DNA from: Hyphomicrobiales bacterium
GTDB taxonomy: Bacteria; Pseudomonadota; Alphaproteobacteria; Rhizobiales; Rhizobiaceae
Assembly: GCA_900465665.1 (NCBI GenBank)
Contig: UBJO01000082.1
Span: forward strand, 1-64,000
DNA length: 64,000 nt
Direction of reading: 5' to 3'
Part shown: one piece after another, positions 15,245 through 23,922 of the stretch
How the letters are laid out: the number at the start of each line of letters is the position of its first letter
Position numbering within the stretch: position 1 is the first letter of the stretch
The notes under the pieces: model-generated
Seen by the model: the letters and a program-made list of their open reading frames with translations, nothing else
The model's database searches: none
What the model was told of the DNA's origin: nothing
Made by a program: the position numbers and the translations under genes

Positions 15245-16570
15245 TTAGATGGTTTTTCCGTCAATAAGACCTAAAGGCGGTTTTGGATAGGGGCGTGTTC
15301 CAAAGGCTGCCGCGAGGCTGGTCGCGAACTTGACGTCCAATCGTGTCAAAAAACGGTCGAAGGGCGCGAAATATGGTACGACGTCGATGTCCTCGGCGAG
15401 ATCGGGCGACGGGTCGCCGGCCGTGATGCGCGGTTGCGCCGCACGGGCTCTGGCGAGCGTGCTTTTGGGGAGGTTTTCGGGTGTTGGCATGACGGCACTG
15501 GTCCCCGCAGCCCCAACGGTCACCTCAACGCCAGCCTTGTTCGCCACCAAATACCGCCCGTCCCAAACGCCACGCTCTCCGGCGCCAATTGCAAGCGGCA
15601 CCAGCCCTCGCGTCTCCCGCGCCAGATACAGCCCATCGCGCCTGACATCGAACACCACCCGCCCCGCCGTCATCCGGCCCGGCCGGCCCGCCGCAACAAA
15701 CTCGACCACCGCGCCAATCTGTTCCGCCCCAAGTACAAACGCCTGCCCGCCGATCACCGCCGCCAGCCGCGCAAGCCCATGCCCGAGCACCGCTCGATCA
15801 ACACCAAGCCCAGCAACCCCAACTCGCACCAGCATTCCCTCATGCACATCGACATGCGCATCGACCCACCCGGCCGCAGCCTCGTCGAGCGCCATCCGCG
15901 CAGCCGTCATCGCCTCGATCTCGGCGACAGAGATCCCCTCGCCCGCCAGCGCCTGACGCGTCCGCACCCGCTCGTATTTCACATCCTCGTTGCTCGGGTC
16001 ATCACTCCAGCCGATACCGCGCAGCTCAAGCATCGAGCGAATATCCGCCCGCAGCGAAGACAGCAGCGGCCGCGAGATCCAGATGCGGCGGTCGAACAGA
16101 ACCAGATCGGCGATCCCGGTCGTGGTGGCGACCGAACGTTGACCTCGCATGGCAAACGTCTCGCGCTGATCGTCGAGCGTGTGGCCGGTCACAATAATGT
16201 CAGCGCCGAGTTCGAGCGCCGCCTCGGCGAGCAGCCCATAGCGGGCGTCGCGCGCCGCCGCCATGATGCCGGCCTTCGGCTTGGCGCCCTGCCACACCTT
16301 GGTGACATGGGGAATATCGAGCGATCGGCAAAGAGCAGCGACATCGCGCGCTTCATCGGCCGATTGCGGGCGCAGCGCGTGGTCGACGGTCGCGGCGCAG
16401 AGGGAAATTCTGGGATTGCGTTCGGCCTTCAGCGCATCATGGAGCGCGATCAGCAGGCCGGTGGAATCGCTGCCGCCCGAAATCGCGACGAGAATGCGCG
16501 AAGGCTGGTCAAGCGAGGAGAGAAAGCGGCGTGTCGCCGTCTCTGGAGATAGGATGCCGTCCGGGCGCAA
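15245..16570 (-). CDS. tilS: tRNA(Ile)-lysidine synthase
   Basis: 441 residues from a TTG start at 16570, just 12 nt after the ybgF stop; no in-frame ATG precedes the catalytic loop. The PP-loop ISGGSDST binds ATP and the N-terminal domain (to about residue 215) is typical of the N-type ATP pyrophosphatase core. It adds lysine to C34 of the CAU-anticodon tRNA so that it reads AUA. The C-terminal part is divergent, which is usual for this family. It is co-transcribed with ybgF and followed by ftsH, a pairing conserved in many bacteria. Confidence 0.93.
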   Translation of the reverse strand: MRPDGILSPETATRRFLSSLDQPSRILVAISGGSDSTGLLIALHDALKAERNPRISLCAATVDHALRPQSADEARDVAALCRSLDIPHVTKVWQGAKPKAGIMAAARDARYGLLAEAALELGADIIVTGHTLDDQRETFAMRGQRSVATTTGIADLVLFDRRIWISRPLLSSLRADIRSMLELRGIGWSDDPSNEDVKYERVRTRQALAGEGISVAEIEAMTAARMALDEAAAGWVDAHVDVHEGMLVRVGVAGLGVDRAVLGHGLARLAAVIGGQAFVLGAEQIGAVVEFVAAGRPGRMTAGRVVFDVRRDGLYLARETRGLVPLAIGAGERGVWDGRYLVANKAGVEVTVGAAGTSAVMPTPENLPKSTLARARAAQPRITAGDPSPDLAEDIDVVPYFAPFDRFLTRLDVKFATSLAAAFGTRPYPKPPLGLIDGKTI

Positions 16571-16582
16571 GACCGGAAAGCC

Positions 16583-17617
16583 TTAGCAGGACAGACGCTT
16601 CTGCTCACTCGCGACCTTGGATATGACGGCGCGGGAAGCCTTGGGATAACGCTTCGGCACTTCGCGCAGCGTTGCGCAGGCGGTTTCCGTATTGTCGAGT
16701 GCGGCCAGCGACATGCCAAGCTTCAGAAGCATTTCCGGCGCCTTTTCCGACGTGCCGTACTTCTGGTGAGCGTTCAGGAAGGTCTTGGCCGATTCGTTGA
16801 ACTTGCCCTGCGAATAGAGCGCTTCGCCAAGCCAGAAATTGGCATCGGCCGCACGCGCGCTGTTCGGATACTGGCCGATATAGGCGTTGAATTCCTTTTC
16901 GGCCGTCGAATAGTCGCCTGACAGCACATGGCCGTAAGCGGCCTTGTACTGATCGGCCTCGCTGCCGAGCGATGCCGTCTGCGAGCCTGCGGCGCCGACC
17001 GGGGGCAGCGGGCTGGAGCCGACTTCGGCGCCCGGATTGACCGAGCCACCGATCGGATTGCCGTTCTGGTCGAACTGCATGGAGCCGAGCTGCTGTGGCG
17101 GCTGGCCGAGACCGGTGTTCTCAGGGACGTCGGTCGAGGGCGACGTTTCAGGTGCCCTCGAGGTCTGGATGGCGCGGGCGACATCGTCGCCACCGCCCTG
17201 ACCTTGGCTCATGCCTTGCCCTTGCGCCGTCTGGTTGGAAGCCGGGATATCGGCTTCGCTTTTCTTCATAGGCTTGGATGCACCACCGGCGCTGCCGCCA
17301 CCGCCGCCGCTCTTTTCCAGTTCCTGGAAGCGGAATTCATTGTCTTCCTGTGCCTTGCGGATGGTTTCCTGCATCTGCAGCAGCTGGAAGCTCATTTCTT
17401 CGATGCGGCCGTTCAGCTGGCGAAGCTGATCTTCGAGCTGCTGGATGCGCACTTCCGCGCCGCCGGCCTGCACGTTGACGACGGGCGCCTGCGCCGGTGC
17501 CTGGCTGGCCGTCTTGTTTCCGAAATGCAATCCGAATAGCGACGACGCGTTCGCCGACTGGCCAACCCCGGCCACCGTTGCGAGGCAGAGCATGCCCGCC
17601 ACGACAAATTTCTTCAT
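16583..17617 (-). CDS. ybgF: Tol-Pal system protein YbgF/CpoB
   Basis: 344 residues from the ATG at 17617. A signal peptide (MKKFVVAGMLCLATVAGVGQ, cut after SANA) leads into a coiled-coil segment (about residues 45-95, heptads such as VRIQQLEDQLRQLNGRIEEM). A disordered, Gly/Pro-rich linker of about 100 residues follows, then C-terminal TPR repeats (DYSTAEKEFNAYIGQYPNS onward). In enteric bacteria CpoB coordinates peptidoglycan synthesis with outer membrane constriction through TolA. A terminator-like hairpin separates it from pal, so ybgF-tilS may have a separate transcript. Confidence 0.94.
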   Translation of the reverse strand: MKKFVVAGMLCLATVAGVGQSANASSLFGLHFGNKTASQAPAQAPVVNVQAGGAEVRIQQLEDQLRQLNGRIEEMSFQLLQMQETIRKAQEDNEFRFQELEKSGGGGGSAGGASKPMKKSEADIPASNQTAQGQGMSQGQGGGDDVARAIQTSRAPETSPSTDVPENTGLGQPPQQLGSMQFDQNGNPIGGSVNPGAEVGSSPLPPVGAAGSQTASLGSEADQYKAAYGHVLSGDYSTAEKEFNAYIGQYPNSARAADANFWLGEALYSQGKFNESAKTFLNAHQKYGTSEKAPEMLLKLGMSLAALDNTETACATLREVPKRYPKASRAVISKVASEQKRLSC

Positions 17618-17727
17618 TTGGTTCGTCCTGTCCCAGTGATTCTTCGCGCCTCGATGGCACGAACAGGAGATTTTTCCAATTGCTTTCAAAAAGCAACGGA
17701 GTTCGGCCAAAGTGTGTTCAAAAAGAA

Positions 17728-17753
17728 AAGGCGGTCCGCGATGGAGCCGCCTT
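17728..17753 (-). terminator. terminator-like hairpin between pal and ybgF
   Basis: On the minus strand AAGGCGG and CCGCCTT pair and are followed by TTCTTTTT. It would end most of the tol-pal transcript after pal. Confidence 0.8.
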
Positions 17754-17798
17754 TCCAATTTGTAATAAAACCCGGCATTTTTATCGCCGGATCGGCAA

Positions 17799-18329
17799 TT
17801 ACATGCCAGCGCCACCGAGAACGGTAACGGCGCGGCGGTTCTGCGACCAGCAGGAGATGTCGTCGCAGACGGCGACCGGACGTTCCTTGCCGTAGGAGAT
17901 CGTCTTCATGCGCTGAGCCGGAACGCCGCGCGAAGCGAGGTAGTCCTTGGTAGCAGCCGCACGGCGAGCGCCGAGAGCGAGGTTGTATTCGCGCGTGCCG
18001 CGTTCGTCGGCATGGCCTTCGATCGTGATTGCGTACTTCGGATAACGGCCGAGCCACTGAGCCTGACGATCGAGCGTCTGGGCAGCGTCGGCGCGAACCG
18101 AGGTCGAGTCCGTGTCGAAGAAGATGCGGTCGCCAACGTTGACGGTGAAGTCCTGGGCCGAACCCGGCGTTGCGGCGCCGGCACCGAGGCCGAGATCACC
18201 GGCGCTGTTGGCCATGTTCTTCTTGTTGGCGCAGCCGGCAAGTGCCAGACCGGCGACGAGCGCGATCATGACCGGGTTGCGGGCGAAGTTCTGCATGCGG
18301 CTCATTGCCGGGGTATGAATTCGGCTCAT
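17799..18329 (-). CDS. pal: peptidoglycan-associated lipoprotein
   Basis: 176 residues from the ATG at 18329, which has AGGAG 7 nt upstream; a second ATG at 18305 is possible. The lipobox LAGC (about residue 33) gives an outer-membrane lipoprotein. The C-terminal OmpA-like domain contains the peptidoglycan-binding motif EGHADERGTREYNLALGARR. Pal connects the outer membrane to peptidoglycan and cycles with TolB during constriction. Upstream intergenic DNA holds a near match to a CtrA box (TTAA-N7-TTGA at 18406-18420). Confidence 0.97.
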   Translation of the reverse strand: MSRIHTPAMSRMQNFARNPVMIALVAGLALAGCANKKNMANSAGDLGLGAGAATPGSAQDFTVNVGDRIFFDTDSTSVRADAAQTLDRQAQWLGRYPKYAITIEGHADERGTREYNLALGARRAAATKDYLASRGVPAQRMKTISYGKERPVAVCDDISCWSQNRRAVTVLGGAGM

Positions 18330-18485
18330 GGCCGGTCTCCTTGCGACTTGATTAAGGTTGCCGGACTGTAACCGTTCTCGGTTAATCGGCTTTCAAGAAC
18401 TATGGTTAACGAATGGTTGATTTGGCCCTCTGTCGCCCCATTCGTAGATTTTTGAGGCGACAAGAAGGCAGGCATGCGGACTTCC

Positions 18486-19796
18486 CTACTCCAGAAGCGG
18501 CGACCAGGCCGGGTCGGAAGCGTATGCGGGGGTCTTGATCATCTGCTCGTTGTAACCGCTCAGATCGATCGAATAGAGCTGCGGGCCACCTGCACCCGCC
18601 GCCTGGCGGAAGAACATGATGACGCGGCCGTTCGGCGCCCAGGTCGGGCCTTCATTGTGGAAGCCCGTGGTCAGGATGCGCTCGCCCGAGCCATCCGGCT
18701 TCATCACGCCGATCGAGAACTTGCCGCCCGACTGCTTGGTAAAGGCGATCAGATCGCCGCGCGGAGACCAGACCGGCGTGGAGTAGGAACCGTCGCCGAA
18801 GGAGATACGCGTCTGGCCGGAACCATCGGCGCTCATCTTGTAGAGCTGCTGGCGGCCGCCGCGGTCGCTTTCGAACACGATCTGGCTGCCGTCAGGCGAA
18901 TAGGACGGCGAAGTATCGATCGCGGCCGTGGACGTCAGGCGCGTCGTGGTGCGCGAGCGCAGGTCCATCGTGTAGATGTTGGCGTTGCCTTCCTGCTGCA
19001 GGCTCATCACCACCTTCTGACCGTCAGGCGAGAAGCGCGGCGAGAAGGTCATGCCGGGGAAGTTGCCGACCACTTCGCGCTGTCCAGTTTCCAGCTGCAG
19101 CAGATAGACGCGTGGCTGCTGGTTGGCGAAGGACATGTAGGTGACTTCCTGACGGTTCGGCGAGAAGCGCGGGGTCAGAACGAGGTCGCTGCCATTGGTC
19201 AGCATGCGCACGTTGAAGCCGTCCTGGTCCATGATGGCGAGCTGGCGCTTGCGCTCCTGCTTGCTGCCGGATTCGGAAACGAAGACGACGCGGGTGTCGA
19301 AGTATCCTTCTTCACCGGTGATCTGCTTGTAGATCGCGTCGGCGATGATGTGGGCCACGCGGCGCCAGTTTTCAGGCTGCGTGTAGAACTGCTGGCCGGT
19401 CATCTGGCTGCCGGCAAACGTGTCCCACAGGCGGAACTCGGCGCGAAGACGGCCGTCGGCCTCCTGCGTGACGCGGCCGGTGACCAGCGCCTGCGCGTTG
19501 ATGACCTTCCAGTCCTCGAAGCGCGGAGCGGCATCCGGGTTGGAGATCTTCTCGATGAAGGCATTCTTGGCGATCGGCTTGAACAGGCCCGAGCGCTGCA
19601 GATCCGCGGCGATAACCTGCGAGACCTGGGCGCCCATGTCGCCCTGCAGGAAGTCGGTGATCGCGATCGGCAGGGGCTCGACATTGCCCTTGTTGATGTT
19701 GATTTCGACAAGCGCATGCGCCGGCGTGGCGATGACCGCGGTGGTCATCATGCCAACGGCGACCATCAGGGCGCGGAAAAGGGAACACTTGGTCAT
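18486..19796 (-). CDS. tolB: Tol-Pal translocation protein TolB
   Basis: About 436 residues from the ATG at 19796; the ATG at 19817 is in frame but adds seven residues before an otherwise good signal peptide (ending ATPAHA). The periplasmic protein has an N-terminal alpha/beta domain and a six-bladed beta-propeller with repeated blades such as SPSYSPDGSQIVFESDRGG and TPVWSPRGDLIAFTK. TolB binds Pal and TolA. It sits 22-23 nt after tolA in the operon. Confidence 0.96.
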   Translation of the reverse strand: MTKCSLFRALMVAVGMMTTAVIATPAHALVEININKGNVEPLPIAITDFLQGDMGAQVSQVIAADLQRSGLFKPIAKNAFIEKISNPDAAPRFEDWKVINAQALVTGRVTQEADGRLRAEFRLWDTFAGSQMTGQQFYTQPENWRRVAHIIADAIYKQITGEEGYFDTRVVFVSESGSKQERKRQLAIMDQDGFNVRMLTNGSDLVLTPRFSPNRQEVTYMSFANQQPRVYLLQLETGQREVVGNFPGMTFSPRFSPDGQKVVMSLQQEGNANIYTMDLRSRTTTRLTSTAAIDTSPSYSPDGSQIVFESDRGGRQQLYKMSADGSGQTRISFGDGSYSTPVWSPRGDLIAFTKQSGGKFSIGVMKPDGSGERILTTGFHNEGPTWAPNGRVIMFFRQAAGAGGPQLYSIDLSGYNEQMIKTPAYASDPAWSPLLE

Positions 19797-19818
19797 AGAG
19801 GACAAGCCTTTCAGCATT

Positions 19819-20946
19819 TTAAAGGGCTAGATCGCTGGGGTCGAAATTGACGATGACTTCGCCCCAGGCGTCGTATTTGTCTTTCGGCAGATTGGTAAAC
19901 GGCGACGACTTCATGACGGCGCGCTTGGCGCCGCTGGCGAGCGCCATGCGGGTCGATTCGTTGGTGCCGCCGATGGCTTCCACTTCGGGAGCGCCAATGA
20001 TGTTGCCGTCGGGGTCGAGCTTCATGTGGACCCTGATGCGAACTTCGCTGGCGCCTTCCATGCCGGGAATGACCGACCAGTTGCCGGCGATCGCGCTGCG
20101 CAGTGCATCCATTTCGCTCATCGACAGCTTGGAGCCGCCGGTCGCCTTCTTGGCGCCGAGCGAGGCAACCTCGGTCGAGCTCTTGGCGCCGCCGTTAGAC
20201 GGATCCTGCTTGTTCAAGAGGGCGGCGATGTCATCGGCGTTGAAGTCGCTCTTCTGCGCGGAAGAGGCCTTGGCCTTTTCCTGCTTCTTGTCGGACTTCT
20301 TCTTGTCCGACGGCTTCTCGTCGGTCTGCGCCTTGTCTTCCGTCTTCTTCTCCGCGGGCTTTTCGGCCGGCTTCTGTTCCGGCGGCTTCGGCTGCGGCTT
20401 GATTACGGGTGTCGGCACCTTGTCCGGCAATGCTTCCGCATCCGGCTTCGGCGGCTCGGGCATGTCCTGCGGCTTTTCTTCAGCCTTCGGAGGCGTCGGC
20501 GCGATTTCCGGCTTCGGCGGCGTGATCGACGCGACCTGGCTCGGCTCCACCGCCGTATCTTCCTTCATGATGTCCTTCACCTCGTTGGGCACGGGATCAT
20601 TTTCCGGAAGCGGCTTTTCGGAGGCCTTGGGGGCTGCGGCCGACTCGTTGTTGTTTGGCTTGGCGTTCGGGATCGGCGGCGTCTTCAGGTCGACCTTGTT
20701 CTCGCCCATGTTCTCGGCGTTGGCCACATTGGTCGGCTTCGAGGTCGGCTTCGGCGCCGGCTTGTCGCTCGGCTTGGCCGTCTTGTCTCCCTGCTGCAAC
20801 TGCGTCAGGTCTTCGACAGGCACGAGGTTGACGGGCATGGCCTCGAAATCCTCGACCTTGAACTCCGACGGGGAGCCGATCGAAATCAGCGCCCAGGCGA
20901 GCAGAGCACAGTGCAGTACAGCAGATGAGACAATACTGGCCTTCAT
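19819..20946 (-). CDS. tolA: cell envelope integrity protein TolA
   Basis: 375 residues from the ATG at 20946. A single N-terminal transmembrane helix (SIVSSAVLHCALLAWALISI) is followed by a long Pro/Lys/Glu-rich, probably extended linker (about residues 50-250) and a C-terminal globular domain (SKLSMSEMDALRSAIAGNW to the end). This is the normal TolA layout. It spans the periplasm and passes the TolQR proton-motive energy to Pal and TolB. The gene begins 7 nt after tolR. Confidence 0.95.
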   Translation of the reverse strand: MKASIVSSAVLHCALLAWALISIGSPSEFKVEDFEAMPVNLVPVEDLTQLQQGDKTAKPSDKPAPKPTSKPTNVANAENMGENKVDLKTPPIPNAKPNNNESAAAPKASEKPLPENDPVPNEVKDIMKEDTAVEPSQVASITPPKPEIAPTPPKAEEKPQDMPEPPKPDAEALPDKVPTPVIKPQPKPPEQKPAEKPAEKKTEDKAQTDEKPSDKKKSDKKQEKAKASSAQKSDFNADDIAALLNKQDPSNGGAKSSTEVASLGAKKATGGSKLSMSEMDALRSAIAGNWSVIPGMEGASEVRIRVHMKLDPDGNIIGAPEVEAIGGTNESTRMALASGAKRAVMKSSPFTNLPKDKYDAWGEVIVNFDPSDLAL

Positions 20947-20953
20947 AGCTCTA

Positions 20954-21412
20954 CTACGGGCCCTTCTTCTCTTGGGTGACAAGACCGATGTTCTTGAAGC
21001 CCGCACCCTGGATGCGTGCCATGACATCGGCGATCACGCCGTAAGGCGCGGCCGAGTCGCCACGAACGAAGATGCGTTCATTGTAGCCGGTGGTGGCGAT
21101 CGCCTCGAGCTTGGCGGCGATTTCCTCGACCGGGATCGGCGTTTCCTGCAGGAACGCGGTACCGTCGTTCTTGACGGAGATCGTGATCGGCTGCGTTTCG
21201 GAATTCAGCGCCTTGGCCTGCGTTTCCGGCAGGTCGATCGGCACGCCGACCGTCATCATCGGAGCGGCGACCATGAAGATGATCAAAAGCACGAGCATGA
21301 CGTCGACCAGCGGCGTCACGTTGATTTCGGAAATGGCGCCACCTCTGTGGCCACCGCGACGACGCCGACGGTTTCCACCGCCTCCGCCACCGCTTGGAGC
21401 ACCCATACCCAT
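20954..21412 (-). CDS. tolR: biopolymer transporter TolR
   Basis: 152 residues from the ATG at 21412 (GGAGAG 7 nt upstream). The N-terminus has a Gly/Arg stretch (GGGGGGNRRRRRGG), then the ExbD/TolR signature ISEINVTPLVDVMLVLLIIFMV with the proton-relay aspartate, and a periplasmic domain. It forms a proton channel with TolQ and energises TolA. Confidence 0.97.
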   Translation of the reverse strand: MGMGAPSGGGGGGNRRRRRGGHRGGAISEINVTPLVDVMLVLLIIFMVAAPMMTVGVPIDLPETQAKALNSETQPITISVKNDGTAFLQETPIPVEEIAAKLEAIATTGYNERIFVRGDSAAPYGVIADVMARIQGAGFKNIGLVTQEKKGP

Positions 21413-21436
21413 GTCGTTCTCTCCGTTTCCGTCGGA

Positions 21437-22156
21437 TTACTGCGCGGCCTGACGCGGCTGCAGCTTCTCGTCGATTTGGCGCGAAAGAATGGCGGAGAAT
21501 TCATCCGCGAAGCCTTCCATGCGTGCCGAGAGCTTGCCCGCATCGGCGGAGAACTTATTATAGGCGATAACCGCCGGGATAGCGGCGACGAGGCCGATCG
21601 CGGTTGCGAGCAGCGCTTCGGCGATACCCGGCGCAACGACGGCGAGGTTGGTCGACTTCGAACCGGCGATCGCCTGGAACGAGGTCATGATACCGACGAC
21701 GGTACCGAACAGACCGATGAACGGGCCGGCAGAACCAATCGTCGCCAGCGAGCCGAGACGGGCCGAGAGCCCTTCGGATTCGCGAGCAAGCGTCACGTCC
21801 ATGGCGCGGTCGATACGCATCTGCAGGCCGATCGGCGAACGTGCGCCGCGCTCGAACGACTTCTTCCACTCGCGCATGGCGGCGACGAAGATCGAGGCGA
21901 GGCCCGTGTTGTTACGCTCCGACAGCGAGCGGTAGAGTTCTTCCAGCGACTGGCCCGACCAGAATACCTGCTCGAACTTGTCGAACTGCCGGCGGGCGCG
22001 GCCGAAGGCCAGATACTTGTCGATGACGATCGCCCAGGTCCAGACGGACGCTGCGATAAGACCGAGCATGACGAGCTTGACGACGAGGCCAGCCTGCATG
22101 AAAAGCGACCAGAGACTGACGTCCGTGTGAGCCGCTGCCAATCCTACTTGTTCCAT
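21437..22156 (-). CDS. tolQ: motor protein TolQ
   Basis: 239 residues from the ATG at 22156. It has three transmembrane helices, one near residues 15-40 and two in the region of GSAGPFIGLFGTVVGIM and ATAIGLVAAIPAVIAYN, the normal MotA/TolQ/ExbB pattern. TolQ forms the pentameric stator around TolR. It is the first gene of tolQRAB-pal; in most relatives ybgC precedes it directly, but here an mqsRA pair lies between. Confidence 0.97.
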   Translation of the reverse strand: MEQVGLAAAHTDVSLWSLFMQAGLVVKLVMLGLIAASVWTWAIVIDKYLAFGRARRQFDKFEQVFWSGQSLEELYRSLSERNNTGLASIFVAAMREWKKSFERGARSPIGLQMRIDRAMDVTLARESEGLSARLGSLATIGSAGPFIGLFGTVVGIMTSFQAIAGSKSTNLAVVAPGIAEALLATAIGLVAAIPAVIAYNKFSADAGKLSARMEGFADEFSAILSRQIDEKLQPRQAAQ

Positions 22157-22584
22157 TGATCCAAAATCCCCGAATCCAAACGCCCGGCACTTGACCGGGC
22201 GGCACAAAGTGATCTCGCAAGATATGTCTGGCTGCCGCCGCCCAAAGCCCTGGTCAAGCTTCCAAGCTCTTATCCGCCTTCCTTGCCGTCAAATTTGGTC
22301 AAAGGAAGGCGTGCACCGCACAAACTCTGACAATCCGAGTAAGACACTATTATCGTTAATAGTTCGTTAGCGCCGGATCATAAAAGGCTGACTATTGGCG
22401 AGAGGATGATCCCTTGGAATACTTGGCCAGATCTCCGATCGATGACCAAAACCGCACAAACCTTGCGCGCGGCAATTCCTTCACATGAAAGTCATGTTTT
22501 TGCAAGGGCTGGTTGGCCATATCCATGCATGGCGGCAATGCGGTAACGGAAGGGCTCCTCCCGAACACCGGTTAGCAGCACGCA
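22157..22584. other. 428-bp intergenic region between mqsA and tolQ
   Basis: No credible gene is seen. It must hold the tol promoter. Features are the perfect 18-bp palindrome at 22346-22363 and an overlapping near match to a CtrA box, TTAA-N7-TTAG at 22356-22370. A GGAAGG/CCTTCC pair (about 22279-22308) can also form a hairpin. Confidence 0.6.
22346..22363. promoter_or_regulatory. perfect 18-bp palindrome upstream of tolQ
   Basis: ACTATTA-TCGT-TAATAGT is a perfect 7-4-7 inverted repeat in an AT-rich patch about 190 bp upstream of tolQ. It looks like a dimeric repressor or activator operator. The regulator is unknown. Confidence 0.5.
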
Positions 22585-22992
22585 TCACGCCCGCTTCAGC
22601 TCCTTGATAGCGCCGGGATCGCGATCAAGCAGACGGAAGAGATTGACGACGGCGGGCGTCGGCATGACCTTCCCGGTCTCGTAGCGCGAAAACGCGTTGT
22701 GCCCCCCACCCGTCAGCTCGGATGCTTCAACCTGATTGATCCTGAGTTTCTTGCGGATGCGACGCAACTCGCTGCCGAGCGCTTTGCGGGCTTCGAGCAC
22801 CAAGGCGTCGCCGGCTGCCGCATAACGCTCGGCGCTTTCCTGATCATATTCGATCTCACCACAGGCGCCGCACCGAAAACCGGACAGGCCCTTCACATCC
22901 GCCGTCATATCGCGAAAAACGACCAGATGCGTTTCATTGGCAAAGGGCACCATCTCGCGCTTCGCCTCGCAGCAAACACACAGCTTGGTCAT
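22585..22992 (-). CDS. mqsA: MqsA-like antitoxin
   Basis: 135 residues from the ATG at 22992, which overlaps the mqsR stop by ATGA. The N-terminal zinc site is made of two CxxC-type pairs (CVCC and CGAC), and the C-terminal helix-turn-helix contains VEASELTGGGHNAFSRYE, closely matching E. coli MqsA (EASEIFGGGVNAFSRYEKG). MqsA neutralises the MqsR toxin through the N-terminal domain and represses the operon through the HTH. The pair is inserted between ybgC and tolQ, which are normally adjacent. Confidence 0.93.
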   Translation of the reverse strand: MTKLCVCCEAKREMVPFANETHLVVFRDMTADVKGLSGFRCGACGEIEYDQESAERYAAAGDALVLEARKALGSELRRIRKKLRINQVEASELTGGGHNAFSRYETGKVMPTPAVVNLFRLLDRDPGAIKELKRA

Positions 22993-23297
22993 GAACCCAA
23001 CTCCTTGAACTGTATCACCGGCGCGCCATCGGCCCGAAGCGTTACCTTCACATAAGCCATGCCGGCTGGCGTATCTGCATGGTAGACGTCCTGCCACACG
23101 GAACTGTCGGCATATGTGGTCATCGACTTGTAGAGATCTCTTCTTTTCAGACCGCAGATCACATCGATCATCTCCGAGATCGTCAGTCCCATCGCTCTGC
23201 CGCCGTCGATCGCGGTTTTGGTGGAAGCTGCGGCGCGGCGGGTTTTCACCACCACGACAATCGCCGCAAGATCGTAATGCGCCGTCCGTTTCTCCAT
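22989..23297 (-). CDS. mqsR: MqsR-like mRNA interferase toxin
   Basis: 102 residues from the ATG at 23297; the N-terminus MEKRTAHYDL lines up with E. coli MqsR (MEKRTPHTRL), fixing the start. The signature DLYKSMTTYADSSVWQDVYH matches the MqsR core. MqsR is a RelE-fold ribosome-independent mRNA interferase that prefers GCU sites in E. coli. No ribosome binding site is present, and the predicted transcript begins at or next to the ATG, so the toxin mRNA may be leaderless. The toxin-first order is typical of mqsRA. Confidence 0.93.
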   Translation of the reverse strand: MEKRTAHYDLAAIVVVVKTRRAAASTKTAIDGGRAMGLTISEMIDVICGLKRRDLYKSMTTYADSSVWQDVYHADTPAGMAYVKVTLRADGAPVIQFKELGS

Positions 23298-23302
23298 AAC
23301 CA

Positions 23303-23330
23303 ATATTACCCTTTGAGGGTAAAAATTCAA
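23303..23330 (-). promoter_or_regulatory. mqsRA promoter with overlapping operator
   Basis: On the minus strand TTGAAT (plus 23325-23330) and TAATAT (plus 23303-23308) are 16 bp apart. The inverted repeat TTACCC-TTTGA-GGGTAA (23306-23322) covers the spacer and part of the -10 box. E. coli MqsA binds similar short palindromes, so this is the likely autoregulatory operator. Confidence 0.82.
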
Positions 23331-23356
23331 GGATGGCGCCGGACGTTTGATTTAAA

Positions 23357-23803
23357 TTAGACCTCGATCATCATCTGCTTCGCCAACCCCTCCGGCAGCC
23401 GCCGAGGACGGCCGCTGGCGTTGATGACGGCGATGATCACCTTGGCGGCGATCAGGAGCGTGTCGTCGCGGCGGATCTCCTGCGCGAGCACCATCTTGGC
23501 GCCGCCGGCCTTTTCGGTGCGCGTCGTCACCGTCAGGATATCGTCCATGCGCGCCGGCGACTTGAAGTCGATCTCCATGCGGTGGACGACGAAGACCAGC
23601 CCCTCCTCGTCCGCGGTGATCAGCTCGCGCTGCTCGACACCGAGGCAGCGCAGGTAGTCGGTGCGGCCGCGCTCGAGGAAGTGCAGGTAGCGGGCGTGAT
23701 AGACCAGACCGGAGAAATCGGTGTCCTCGTAGTAGACCCGCTGCAGCAGGCGATGGCCCGCTTCCGTCAGTTCACCAGAGATCAAATGCACACCGTCCGC
23801 CAT
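23357..23803 (-). CDS. ybgC: acyl-CoA thioesterase YbgC (Tol-Pal associated)
   Basis: 148 residues from the ATG at 23803 with GGAG 7 nt upstream. The hotdog-fold 4HBT motif with the catalytic aspartate is YYEDTDFSGLVYHARYLHF. YbgC-type proteins hydrolyse short acyl-CoA thioesters and associate with phospholipid synthesis enzymes; the gene is the usual first member of the tol-pal cluster. Here it is divergent from sqdB and separated from tolQ by mqsRA and 428 bp of intergenic DNA. Confidence 0.95.
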   Translation of the reverse strand: MADGVHLISGELTEAGHRLLQRVYYEDTDFSGLVYHARYLHFLERGRTDYLRCLGVEQRELITADEEGLVFVVHRMEIDFKSPARMDDILTVTTRTEKAGGAKMVLAQEIRRDDTLLIAAKVIIAVINASGRPRRLPEGLAKQMMIEV

Positions 23804-23922
23804 AATTTTCTCCAAAGTCGCGCGCCCTCTTTGGCTGAAGACATTCAGCCTTGCAAGCATTGAACAATTGTCACGCTTTCTAAGTAATCCTCGATAGCGA
23901 AGGCCAACAAGGAGACGACACC

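Noticed and set aside
19847..22159. A 770-codon open frame on the plus strand opposite tolA-tolR-tolQ
   Set aside because: It spans three genuine genes on the minus strand and has a low-complexity, alanine/serine/glycine/phenylalanine-rich sequence with no family.
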